Shown here: in pieces, positions 42,972 to 51,576 of the stretch | Position numbering within the stretch: the first letter of the stretch is position 1 | How the letters are laid out: every line of letters begins with the position of its first letter | Assembly: GCA_016187945.1 (NCBI GenBank) | Contig: JACPIT010000011.1 | Coordinates: 1 to 64,000 of the forward strand | Direction: 5' to 3' | DNA: 64,000 nt | From: Opitutia bacterium | GTDB lineage: Bacteria; Verrucomicrobiota; Verrucomicrobiia; Opitutales; Opitutaceae | Program-made: the position numbers and the translations under genes | The notes under the pieces: generated by a model | Database searches by the model: none | What the model was told of the DNA's origin: nothing | What the model saw: the letters and a program-made list of their open reading frames with translations, nothing else

Positions 42972-44462
42972 CTAAAGGGTCACGCCGTCCTTGAAGATCG
43001 CGATCTCGTGAAAACCATTCGCCTCGTTGTGCGTGCGCCGCCCGCTCGCGGTCACGAGCACGAGGTCGAGCAACTCCTCGGCCGCCGCCTCGAGCGACAG
43101 GCCGCCAATCACGCGGCCGGCGTCGAAGTCGATCCAGCCGGTCTTGCGCGCGGCGAGGTCGGAGTTCGATGCGATCTTCAACGTCGGCACCGGACCGCCG
43201 AGCGGCGTGCCGCGTCCGGTCGTGAAGAGCACGAGATGCGCGCCCGACGCGGCGAGGGCCGTAAGCGAGACGATGTCGTTGCCCGGCCCAGTGAGAAAAT
43301 TCAGCCCGGTCTTCGCGAGGCGTCCGCCGTAGGGCAGCACCGCGACCACCTCGGACGTGCCGCCTTTTTGCAGGCAGCCGAGCGATTTCTCCTCGAGCGT
43401 GGTGATGCCGCCCTCCTTGTTGCCGGGCGACGGGTTCTCGTAGACGACCTGGTTGTAGCGCAGGAAGTATTCCTTGAAGCCGTTGATCATCGCCACGCAG
43501 TCGTCGAACACCGCGCGGCTCGCGCAGCGGTTGAGGAACAGCGCCTCGGCGCCGAACATCTCGGGCACCTCCGTCAGCACCGTCGTGCCGCCGGCGGCGA
43601 CGAGTCGGTCGGAAAACGCGCCGACGACCGGGTTCGCCGTGAGGCCGGAGAAACCGTCCGAGCCACCGCACTTCAGGCCGACGCGCAGGCGCGCGAGCGG
43701 TTGCGGCGTGCGCTGGAACTGCGCGGCGTGGGCGGCGAGTTCGCCGAGGAGTTTCGCACCCTCGGCCATCTCGTCGGGCGATTCCTGCACGCTGAGAAAA
43801 CGATAGCGGCCAGAGTCGGCGTCGGGCAGCAACGCGCGGAAACTCGCCATCGTGTTGTTCTCGCAACCGAGGCCGATCACGAGCACGGCGCCGGCGTTCG
43901 GGTGCATCGCGAGCCCCGCGAGGATTTGCTGCGTCGATTCGTGGTCGGTGCCGAGCTGCGAGCAGCCGTGCGGATGCGAGAACGCCTGCACGGCGTCGAC
44001 GCCGGCCGGCAGTCCCGCGGCACGGAGATTGCGCGCGAGCGCTTGCGCGACCTCGTTCACGCAGCCGACGGTCGGGATGATCCAGAGTTCGTTGCGGATG
44101 CCGACCTCGCCGTTCGGGCGCGCGTAGCCGGCGAACGTGCACGGCGCGACCGCGGGCAACTTCGCCACCGGCTGCGGCGCGAACGTGTAGTCGAGCACGC
44201 CCTCGAGATTCGTGCGGACGTTCTGCGTGTGCACCCACGCGCCGGCGGCGATGTTCTCTTTCGCCGATCCGATCGGCTGGCCGAATTTCCGCACCGGCTC
44301 GCCGGCGCGGATCGCGACGCGCGCAAACTTGTGACCGCACGGAATGTCCGTCGCGAGCGTCACAGCGATGCCGCCGGCCTCGATGCGCGTGCCGGCGGCG
44401 AGGCGACGGAGCGCGATCGCGACGTTGTCGGCCGGATGAATGAGCAGCACGCCGGAGTTCAT
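42972..44462 (-). CDS. uxaA: Altronate dehydratase
   Basis: 496 aa from ATG 44462, family length. N-terminal SAF domain (about 1-85, LIHPADNVAIALRRLAAG, GHKFARVAI) and a UxaA catalytic domain (about 95-496) with HPHGCSQLG, GLGCENNT, LKCGGSDGFSGLTANP and GNKEGGITTLEEKSLGC. It dehydrates D-altronate to 2-keto-3-deoxygluconate, using iron or manganese, in galacturonate breakdown. Second gene after uxaB, five bases apart. A hairpin terminator follows. No uxaC, kdgK or regulator is in the window. Confidence 0.95.
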   Translation of the reverse strand: MNSGVLLIHPADNVAIALRRLAAGTRIEAGGIAVTLATDIPCGHKFARVAIRAGEPVRKFGQPIGSAKENIAAGAWVHTQNVRTNLEGVLDYTFAPQPVAKLPAVAPCTFAGYARPNGEVGIRNELWIIPTVGCVNEVAQALARNLRAAGLPAGVDAVQAFSHPHGCSQLGTDHESTQQILAGLAMHPNAGAVLVIGLGCENNTMASFRALLPDADSGRYRFLSVQESPDEMAEGAKLLGELAAHAAQFQRTPQPLARLRVGLKCGGSDGFSGLTANPVVGAFSDRLVAAGGTTVLTEVPEMFGAEALFLNRCASRAVFDDCVAMINGFKEYFLRYNQVVYENPSPGNKEGGITTLEEKSLGCLQKGGTSEVVAVLPYGGRLAKTGLNFLTGPGNDIVSLTALAASGAHLVLFTTGRGTPLGGPVPTLKIASNSDLAARKTGWIDFDAGRVIGGLSLEAAAEELLDLVLVTASGRRTHNEANGFHEIAIFKDGVTL

Positions 44463-44467
44463 GGCGG

Positions 44468-46003
44468 TCAGGTGCAGCGCGGGGTGTCGACGACGAGTTT
44501 CTTGAGCGTCTCGCGCATGCCGAGACTGGCGATGCGCTCGAGCGCGATCGCGACCGTGAAGGTCAGACCGGGAATCTCGTTCAGGTCGCGGCCCCAGAAC
44601 TGGGTTTGCGCGAGGGCGTTTTTCGTGAACTGGAAACGGTCGTCCGTCTCCTCGACCAGCGCCCACTCGCGCGCGAAGAAATCGAGCACCGCTTCGTCGT
44701 CGCGGATCGGATAACGCTCGTCGCCGCGCCGCCCGAACACGGTGCCTTCAGGCTCGCGATGGCCGCGGTAGAACCACAGCAGCGCCGCGAGAGAGAACGC
44801 CAGCAACGGCGTCACCGTGCGATTCGCCGCCACGGCGTCGAGCAGCGACGGCAGCACGCGCACTTTCCATTTCGAGACGGAGTTGAGCGAGATCGAGAGC
44901 AGCTCGTGCCGCACGAACGGATTGCGGAAACGCTCCAGCACCGCCTCGGCGTAGGCGTGGCGCTCCGCCTCCGGCAGCGCGAGGCGCGGCACGATTTCGT
45001 CGAACACGAGGCGATGCACGAACGCCTCCGTCAGCGGATCGTCCATCATCTCTTTCACGGTCGACGCGCCGGCGGCGAACGCCGCGAGCACGGAGCCGGT
45101 GTGCGCGCCGTTCAGCACGCGCACCTTGCGCGTGCGGTAAGGCGTGAGGTCGTCGGTCCACACGACGTTGAGTCCCGCGCGCGCGAACGGCAGTTCGGCC
45201 TCGATCTCCTTCGGCCCTTCGATCACCCAGAGATGAAAATGCTCCGAGGCGACGAGCAGGCGGTCCTCGTAACCGAGTTTCTTGGCCACCGCGGCGACCT
45301 CCGCCTTCGGGTAACCCGGCACGATGCGGTCGACGAGCGTGTTGAGAAAGACGTTGGCCTCGCTCACCCACTTTACGAACTCCGCCGGCAGCGCCCACGC
45401 CGCCGCGTGCTGCAACACGCACGCACGGAGCTGCGTGCCGTTCTTCTCGATCAACTCGCACGGCACAAACACCAGTCCGCGCTCCGGGTGACCGCGCACC
45501 GCTTGGAAGCGCGCGTAAAGCAGCGTCGCGATCTTCGCGGGAAACGATTCCGGGCAACGTGCGGCGTCGAACGGCTCCGGCGCGTAGGCGATGCCGGCCT
45601 CGGTCGTGTTGGAGACGACGAAGCGCAGATCGTTGCTCTCGAACGTCGCGACGAGTTCCGCCCAACTCGCGTAAGGATCGAGCGCGCGACGCACGGCGGT
45701 GACGACGCGTGGCGATTCGACGACCTTGCCGTTCTCGGTGCCGCGCACGAGCACCGTGTAGAGTCCGTCCTGCGCGTTGAGCTGCGCTGCGAGACCTTGG
45801 CGGATCGGTTGCACGACGAGCACCTGGCTCTGGAGGAGGCCGCGCGCGTTGAGTTCGTCGATCATCCAATCGGCGAAGGCGCGGAGAAAATTACCTTCGC
45901 CAAACTGCACGATGCGCTCGGGAAACGTGGCGAGCGGGCCGCAGGCGACGCCGGCGGGGAGCGCGGAGGTTTTCGTGAGAAAGGAGCGAGTGAGAGTGGT
46001 CAT
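44468..46003 (-). CDS. uxaB: Tagaturonate reductase (altronate oxidoreductase)
   Basis: 511 aa from ATG 46003. Belongs to the mannitol-dehydrogenase-like polyol family: N-terminal NAD-binding region with IVQFGEGNFLRAFADWMIDE and FVVSNTTEAGI, middle CELIEKNGTQLRACVLQHA, and C-terminal domain with KVRVLNGAHTGSVLAAFAAG and FVRHELLSISLNSVSKWKVR. It reduces D-tagaturonate to D-altronate with NADH. Next comes uxaA. An 11-codon upstream extension is possible but unsupported. Confidence 0.95.
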   Translation of the reverse strand: MTTLTRSFLTKTSALPAGVACGPLATFPERIVQFGEGNFLRAFADWMIDELNARGLLQSQVLVVQPIRQGLAAQLNAQDGLYTVLVRGTENGKVVESPRVVTAVRRALDPYASWAELVATFESNDLRFVVSNTTEAGIAYAPEPFDAARCPESFPAKIATLLYARFQAVRGHPERGLVFVPCELIEKNGTQLRACVLQHAAAWALPAEFVKWVSEANVFLNTLVDRIVPGYPKAEVAAVAKKLGYEDRLLVASEHFHLWVIEGPKEIEAELPFARAGLNVVWTDDLTPYRTRKVRVLNGAHTGSVLAAFAAGASTVKEMMDDPLTEAFVHRLVFDEIVPRLALPEAERHAYAEAVLERFRNPFVRHELLSISLNSVSKWKVRVLPSLLDAVAANRTVTPLLAFSLAALLWFYRGHREPEGTVFGRRGDERYPIRDDEAVLDFFAREWALVEETDDRFQFTKNALAQTQFWGRDLNEIPGLTFTVAIALERIASLGMRETLKKLVVDTPRCT

Positions 46004-46253
46004 CGGAGCGAGCGCGCGAGCACCCGCACGCGGCACTACGACGAAACCCGCCGCGCGCGACGATGCCGCGCGCTGTCATGACGCATGGTTTCATTTCCGT
46101 GCTGATTTCGCGCGTCGTGCGCTACTGACTCGCGCCATGGCGAGCGATTCGCAAACGATGCAAAGCGCGCCGGGCCACATTCGCGCTACGCTGGATTCAT
46201 TTCGCCGGACGAGACGCCGGGACAGTTTCCCGTCCTCGGTCATCCCCAAGCCG

Positions 46254-46278
46254 GTTTGTCATCCAATGGATGACAAAC
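46254..46278. repeat. GTTTGT/ACAAAC palindrome, copy 3 (different core)
   Basis: GTTTGTCATCCA, one A, TGGATGACAAAC: perfect 12-base arms. The outer six bases equal the other copies, while the inner six (CATCCA) differ but remain complementary. It lies in the 354-base gap 46004-46357, otherwise without a supported gene. Confidence 0.85.
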
Positions 46279-46357
46279 AACCGCCCGGTCGCTTACGCGG
46301 GCGGGAAGGCGACAACGTTCGCTGCCTCGGGGCGGGCGCGCGCCCTGCGAGTTCCGC

Positions 46358-47407
46358 TCAGCGGCGCTCCGGCTTCAGAGCAGCGAGGTCGATCTCGAAG
46401 ATCACGGGGAAAAACGTCGGCGAGGAGAGCCAGCGGCGCGTGCCGCATTCGCCGATCGACCAGAGGCGATCCGCGCCCGCCTGCACCAAGCCCTCGATTC
46501 CCGCGGGCATCGCGTGACGCGCGAGCACGCGCCCGTCGTCGAGCGCGAGTTGGTAGAGCCATCCTTCCTTTTGCAGACTGGCGGAAACCCACAGCCGCCC
46601 GCGCCCGTCGAACGCGACGCCTTGCGCCAGCACCGGCAGCGGCAGACTGTGCGTCGCGTCGCGCGGATCGAGCGGCGGGAGATTTCGCGCGCCGAAAATC
46701 CGCTCGATGGGCACGCGGTAGAGTCGCGGCGCGGCGGCCGCCTCGCGCACGAAGCACCCGAACCACAACGCGTCCTCGTGGAATGTCACGAACGATGGAC
46801 CCATCGGCTTCGCCACGGCGCGACGGCCAGTGATGACGGCGCGACCGGACGCGAGCGAACGCGCGAGATCGACGCGCAGCAGCGTGCCGAAGTTCACGAC
46901 GTAGAGCGTCGCGCCGTCGCGCGCCAAACCGCCGGGGTGCGCGAATTCCTCCGGGAGCGCGAAGCTCGCGCTCACCGCGCCCGTCGACGGATCGACGGCG
47001 AACACGCGGCTCGGGCCGAAGGCGTTTTTCTCATCGGCGCTGCGATAGGCGACCACGAGTGCCCGATCGCCATCGAGCGCGATCCCCTGTGGCACAAAGC
47101 CGTCGTCGAGTCGCGGCGACCAGCAGCGCACGCGTAGCGCCGCGGCGTTGGGCACAGCGGAGAGCGTCTTGTCGGTGTAGCTCGGACGCGGGCCGGCAAC
47201 GACCAGCTCGCCCGGCGTCGTGGCGACGGCGACGCTCGCGCAACCAAGCAGAAAAGCGAGGCAAAGGCGGATCGACGCAGTCGAAATGCGAGCAGCGTCG
47301 TAGCAGCCGAGGTGACGAGGCTGTGCCGCGACATTCACCTCCGGCTCAGCCTCCTCACGTCGGCTGCTACGTCCGGCAGTATTGTCACGGCCAAAGCACG
47401 CACTCAT
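46358..47407 (-). CDS. Exported beta-propeller-like protein (SMP-30/YncE type)
   Basis: 349 aa from ATG 47407, which overlaps the glpQ-like stop (ATGA), suggesting coupled translation. The first 45 residues are encoded by a family C repeat (47299-47371); only after them comes a hydrophobic lipoprotein-like segment LCLAFLLGCASVAVA. The mature part has repeated propeller blades (GFVPQGIALDGDRALVVAYR, HPGGLARDGATLYVVNFGTL, QGVAFDGRGRLWVSASLQ). Function unknown; a lactonase or ligand-binding role is possible. Which start is used, and whether the signal still works, is uncertain; GTG 47335 is an alternative. Last gene of the glycerophosphodiester cluster. Confidence 0.75.
   Translation of the reverse strand: MSACFGRDNTAGRSSRREEAEPEVNVAAQPRHLGCYDAARISTASIRLCLAFLLGCASVAVATTPGELVVAGPRPSYTDKTLSAVPNAAALRVRCWSPRLDDGFVPQGIALDGDRALVVAYRSADEKNAFGPSRVFAVDPSTGAVSASFALPEEFAHPGGLARDGATLYVVNFGTLLRVDLARSLASGRAVITGRRAVAKPMGPSFVTFHEDALWFGCFVREAAAAPRLYRVPIERIFGARNLPPLDPRDATHSLPLPVLAQGVAFDGRGRLWVSASLQKEGWLYQLALDDGRVLARHAMPAGIEGLVQAGADRLWSIGECGTRRWLSSPTFFPVIFEIDLAALKPERR
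47299..47371. repeat. Palindromic repeat, family C, inside the propeller gene 5' end
   Basis: Arms at 47299-47323 and 47347-47371 (CGTAGCAGCCGAGGTGACGA / complement). It is read through in frame by the gene above if the ATG at 47407 is used. Confidence 0.85.
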
Positions 47408-48432
47408 CGGGAGTATCCTTGCCGATACGCGCGCACGACGTCCGGCTGATCGGCGAAGATCCCGTCGACGCGCAATTCGCCGAACAGCAGCGAGAGCAGC
47501 GCGCGCGCGTCGGATGAGAATTTCGGCAGCGCGTCCGTGCGAAACGTGTAGGGGTGCACCACGAGCCCGAGCGCGTGGGCGCGGGCGACGACATCGTTCG
47601 GTTGCGCGTGACCGGTCGCGTCGACGGCCACGAGGTGCGCGAGCGACGGGCCGATGCCGTCGGCGTAGCGCGCGACTTCGGCGAGGCGCGCGGGCGCGAG
47701 CAGGTCGGAGTTGTCGCGCGCGTCGTCGGTCGCGGCTTGTTCATTTTCTCCGGCGCCGTAGCGGCCGACGAGTTGCACGATCTTGCCTTGGAAACCGAGC
47801 TCGCGGCGCAGGCGCTGCACCTCGGCGAAGTCGAAGCATTGCAGGTAGAAGTTGTCGGCCTTCGTGCGGTAGCCGTAGCGCGCGAGCACCTCCAGCACGA
47901 TGGCCGAGATGTCGTGGCCCTGCGCGCGGTGCCACGCGGGCGCTTTGATCTCCGGGTAGATGCCGGTGTCGCGGCCGGTGCTGCGGTTGAGGCCTTGGAT
48001 GAATTGCAGTTCCTCTTCGAGCGTCGGCACGGCGAACGTCGATTGTCCGATCGGAAAGCGGCGCGGGTAGACGGGCCGACCGGTCTTCGGATCGCAGCGT
48101 TCGTGCGCGCGGAGCTGGCGGATTTCTGCGAGCGTGAAGTCGATCGCGTAGAAATGCCCGTTGGCGCGCTGGCGGCCTGGAAAGCGCGTCGCGACGTCCG
48201 TCACGGTATCGATCTCGATGTCGTGCAGCACGAGCGGCACGCGGTCCTTGCTGAGGACGATGTCCTGCTCGAGATAGTCGGCGCCCAAGGCGTGCGCGTA
48301 GGCGACGGACGGCAGCGTGTGCTCCGGCAGATAGCCCGACGCGCCGCGGTGCGCGATGACGACGGGACTCGGCGCGGCGCCGGTCGCGAGCGCGCTCGTG
48401 GACAAGAGGAGGTGAAGCAGAAGAGTTTTCAT
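47404..48432 (-). CDS. glpQ: Periplasmic glycerophosphodiester phosphodiesterase, GlpQ type
   Basis: 342 aa, near E. coli GlpQ (358). Signal peptide 1-20. Catalytic residues H28-R29 (IAHRGASGYLPEHT), E55 and D57 (YLEQDI), H70 (LVLHD). The long insert with FYAIDFTLAEIRQLRAHER is the GlpQ subfamily mark, distinguishing it from the shorter GDPD at 29815. It releases glycerol 3-phosphate from glycerophosphodiesters in the periplasm, and the neighbouring GlpT can import it. Gap of about 190 bases to glpT, filled with repeats. Confidence 0.93.
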   Translation of the reverse strand: MKTLLLHLLLSTSALATGAAPSPVVIAHRGASGYLPEHTLPSVAYAHALGADYLEQDIVLSKDRVPLVLHDIEIDTVTDVATRFPGRQRANGHFYAIDFTLAEIRQLRAHERCDPKTGRPVYPRRFPIGQSTFAVPTLEEELQFIQGLNRSTGRDTGIYPEIKAPAWHRAQGHDISAIVLEVLARYGYRTKADNFYLQCFDFAEVQRLRRELGFQGKIVQLVGRYGAGENEQAATDDARDNSDLLAPARLAEVARYADGIGPSLAHLVAVDATGHAQPNDVVARAHALGLVVHPYTFRTDALPKFSSDARALLSLLFGELRVDGIFADQPDVVRAYRQGYSR

Positions 48433-48442
48433 CTGGAGAAAT

Positions 48443-48599
48443 GCAGTTGAAGCGCGGAGGCCGCGGAGATCGCGGAGGACCGCTCAACGTCGGGATTTTC
48501 CTATTCTAGTCACAGAGACGGAAGGAGCTGCACAGAGACCACGGAGGAGAAGAAAAGTTTTTGATACTCTGTGGCTCTCTGGTTTTCTCTGTGTCGATA
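48443..48599. repeat. Repeat block (GCGGAG and CACAGAG types) between glpT and glpQ
   Basis: GTTGAAGCGCGGAGGCCGCG followed by CACAGAGACCACGGAGG and an inverted CTCTGTGGCTCTCTGGTTTT. Same types as 57157-57360 and 62451-62596. Confidence 0.6.
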
Positions 48600-48624
48600 C
48601 TCACTTCCGCGGTTGAATTCGTGC

Positions 48625-49965
48625 TTATTGGGCCGCGGAGGTTGTGCGGTGGCCGAGCGTGAGCGCGCTGAAGCCCATCGTGAGCACGCAGCAGACGATC
48701 ATCGTGCCGAACACGCCGCTCCAGCCCCAGTGGTCCGCGATCCAGCCCACGCCGGTGCCGGCGATGGCGGAGCCGAACACGTAGCCGAAAAATCCGGTGA
48801 AGCCCGCCGCCGTGCCCGCGGCTTTCTTCGGCACAAGATCGAGCGCGTGCAGGCCGATGAGCATGATCGGACCGTAGACGAAGAAGCCGATCGCGATCAG
48901 CGAGACGATGTCGATCCAGAGCGGGCCGTGGCGGTTGAGGCCGTAGACGACCAGGGCCGCGAGCGTGAGCGCCATGAAGAGGATCGTCGCGGGCGCGCGC
49001 CGGCCCTTGAAGACCTTGTCCGAGACCCAGCCGCACAGGATCGTGCCGGGGATCGCGGCGTATTCGAACGCCGCCCAGGCCCAGCTCGATTGCTCGAACG
49101 AGAAACCCTTCGCGGTTTGCAGATACGTCGGAATCCAGTCCACGACGCCGTAGCGCACGAAGTAGACGAAGGCGTTGGCGACCGCGATGGCCCAGAGAAA
49201 GCGGTTGCGGAAGATGTGCTCGAAGAAAATCTCGCGGAACGTGAACGTCCGCTCGTGCGCCTCGGAGTAGTCGGGCGGGTAGTCGTTCTTGTAGCGTTCG
49301 ATCGGCGGGAGCCCGCAGCTCTGCGGCGTGTCGCGCAGCAGCCACGCCACGATCAGCGCGCAACCGGCGGCGACGAGGGCGTTGAAATAAAACTTCGCGC
49401 CCCAGTCGTGGAACAGCGTCACACCGAGCAACGCGAGGCCCGCCACAAGACCGCCGCCGACGTTGTGCGCGACGTTCCAGAACGCGACGGTCACGCCGCG
49501 CTCTTTCGTGGAGAACCAGTGCACCATCGTCTTGCCGCACGGCGGCCAGCCCATGCCGTTGAACCAGCCGTTGAGGGTCTGCAGCACGACGATCAGCGTC
49601 AGCGAACCGTAGATCGCCGGCACGGCACCGAAGGCAAATGTCACCGCGCTGGTGAGCAGCAGACCGAGCGTCATGAACCACCGCGGATTGCTGCGATCCG
49701 ACACGGAGCCCATGATGAATTTCGAGACGCCGTAGGCGATCGAGAGGCCGGTCATGGCGGAGCCGAGCGCGGCCTTCGTGTAGTGCGGGTAGTCGCGCAG
49801 GATGTCGGGAATCGCGAGCGCGAGGTTTTTTCGCACGAGATAAAACGCCGCGTAGCCGATGAAGATGCCCGCGAACACCTGGATGCGCAGCCGGCGATAT
49901 TCGGGATCGATGCGCTCCGCCGGCAGCGGCGACGCTGGCGGACGGGGGCGGAGAAAGGAAATCAT
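48625..49965 (-). CDS. glpT: Glycerol-3-phosphate transporter (MFS antiporter)
   Basis: 446 aa, 12 hydrophobic segments. Substrate-binding arginines R45 (FYLVRKNLAL) and R271 (FVYFVRYGVVDW) and H167 (NVAHNVGGG) correspond to R45, R269 and H165 of E. coli GlpT. The GWGPCGKT-like motif reads GWPPCGKTMVHWFS, as in organophosphate:phosphate antiporters. It imports glycerol 3-phosphate in exchange for phosphate in the inner membrane. Flanked by glpD upstream and glpQ downstream on the same strand. Confidence 0.95.
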   Translation of the reverse strand: MISFLRPRPPASPLPAERIDPEYRRLRIQVFAGIFIGYAAFYLVRKNLALAIPDILRDYPHYTKAALGSAMTGLSIAYGVSKFIMGSVSDRSNPRWFMTLGLLLTSAVTFAFGAVPAIYGSLTLIVVLQTLNGWFNGMGWPPCGKTMVHWFSTKERGVTVAFWNVAHNVGGGLVAGLALLGVTLFHDWGAKFYFNALVAAGCALIVAWLLRDTPQSCGLPPIERYKNDYPPDYSEAHERTFTFREIFFEHIFRNRFLWAIAVANAFVYFVRYGVVDWIPTYLQTAKGFSFEQSSWAWAAFEYAAIPGTILCGWVSDKVFKGRRAPATILFMALTLAALVVYGLNRHGPLWIDIVSLIAIGFFVYGPIMLIGLHALDLVPKKAAGTAAGFTGFFGYVFGSAIAGTGVGWIADHWGWSGVFGTMIVCCVLTMGFSALTLGHRTTSAAQ

Positions 49966-49996
49966 GTGCTCAAAATTTGCGAGAGAGGCTGCCCGA

Positions 49997-50080
49997 GGTG
50001 GAACGCGTCGACCTCAACGCGTCCGAGAATTTTCGCCGCGGACTGGATGCTCGAGCACATTGAGGTCAATGCGCTCCACC
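49997..50080. repeat. Palindromic repeat, family E, copy 3, forming the glpD 3' end
   Basis: GGTGGAACGCGTCGACCTCA ... TTGAGGTCAATGCGCTCCAC arms. The glpD reading frame enters it and stops at 50014, so the last 20 or so codons are repeat-derived. Confidence 0.8.
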
Positions 50081-51551
50081 TTGGCGACCTCAGCCAGCTC
50101 GACCTCCGCGCGATACGCCGCGATCTCGTCGGCGCGCCGCGCTTCCGACCAGCCCGCGACGCGCGCCATCCATGTGGCGACCTCCTCGACGCGCCGCTCG
50201 GGGGCGCGCTCGTAGTAGTGCCAGCCAGCGCGGCGCACCATCACGTCGGCGAGGTGCGCAGCCCACTCGCGATCCACGTAGTGGCGCACGGCGTTTTCGG
50301 TGCACGGCGGCGGCGTGACGCCGCTGAACGCCGCGGCGTCCGGCCCTTCGAGCAACGTCTCGCGCGCCGTGCGGCAGCGTGGCAGTTCGCGCGCGAGGTG
50401 CCGCGCGATCGCGTCGACCGCCTGCTCGGCATGAGCCGGTAAGTGGTGAGCTTGCCTCCGGTGATGTCCCACCAGCCCGGTCGCGGGCTGCGGATTTCGT
50501 GCGCGCGAGAAATGTCGGATGGCGAACCGTCGGCGTTGGCGACGAGCGGGCGCAGGCCGGCCCACGCGCTCACGATGTCGGCAGCGACGAGCCTCGTGCG
50601 GGGGAAGAAGTTGTTCACGGTGCGCAGGACGTAGGCGACGTCGTCGGGTTCGACCGACACGTCTTCCGGCGCGCCGCGATAGTCCGTATCGGTCGTGCCG
50701 ACGATCACTCGCTTGCCCCACGGCAGGACGAAGAGGATGCGCTTGCCCTCGGTGATCACGACGGCCGACGGCACGCGCAAGCGCGACGCGTCGACGACGA
50801 GGTGGATGCCTTTCGTGAGTCGCAGGCGCACCTCGCTGCCGGGCAGTTGATCGGACCACGGACCGGTGGCGTTGACGATCGTGTGAGCCCGCACGGTCAA
50901 CCTGCCGCCTGCGACGCTGTCCTCGAGCGCGCAACGCCACGTCTCGCCGTCGCGGACCGGGTGCGCGAAACGCGTGTAGTTGAGCACGTGCGCTCCGTGT
51001 CGCTCGGCGGAGCGCAGCGTATCGAGAACGAGGCGCGCGTCGTTGGTCAGCGCATCGAAGTAGCGCACGGCGCCGGCGAGGCGCTCGGTGCGCAGATCCG
51101 GCAGCAGCGCGCGCGTGGCACCGAGGGCGAAGGCGCGCGACGGCTGGAAATTCCGGCCGGAGCAAAGCAGGTCGTAGAGCTTCACGCCGATGCGCAACTG
51201 CCAGAGCGGCGGACCTTCGCCGCGATAGGACGGAAAGATGAACCCGAGCGGCTGCGCGAGGTGCGGCGCAATCGCGGCCAGCGTCCGCTTTTCCAGACTC
51301 GCCTCGCGCACGAGGCCGAGGTGGCCCTGCGCGAGGTAACGCAGGCCGCCGTGCAACAGGCGGCTCGAGCGGCTGCTGGTGCCGAAGGCGAAATCGTGTT
51401 GCTCGACGAGGCCGACGCGGAGCCCGCGCATCGCGGCATCGCGCGCCACGCCGGCGCCGACGACGCCGCCACCGACGACGAGGACGTCGAGCGGGCCGGC
51501 GGCAAGTTGTGCGAGACGTTGATCGCGGGAAAAGAAAACGGAGTGGATCAT
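50014..51551 (-). pseudogene. glpD: Glycerol-3-phosphate dehydrogenase with a one-base frameshift
   Basis: From ATG 51551 the frame gives a FAD-dependent GlpD: VLVVGGGVVGAGVARDAAMR at 24-43, SRSSRLLHGGLRYLAQGHLG, IVNATGPWSD, and GGKLTTYRLM near 365-374. Right there (about 50430/50431) the frame is lost; the alternative frame continues AEQAVDAIARHLARELPRCR, exactly the expected next segment, to a stop at 50014. Inserting one base at GGC^ATG restores a full-length protein of about 510 aa. Either a real inactivating deletion or a sequencing error. GlpD oxidises glycerol 3-phosphate to dihydroxyacetone phosphate at the inner membrane, passing electrons to quinone. It follows the LamG-type gene by 25 bases. 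The last residues derive from a family E repeat. Confidence 0.88.
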
Positions 51552-51576
51552 CGAAAAAATGCGAACGCCACGGGGC

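Noticed and set aside
49997-50080. Attachment site of a mobile element
   Set aside because: The sequence is one of several family E repeats; no integrase or tRNA is nearby.
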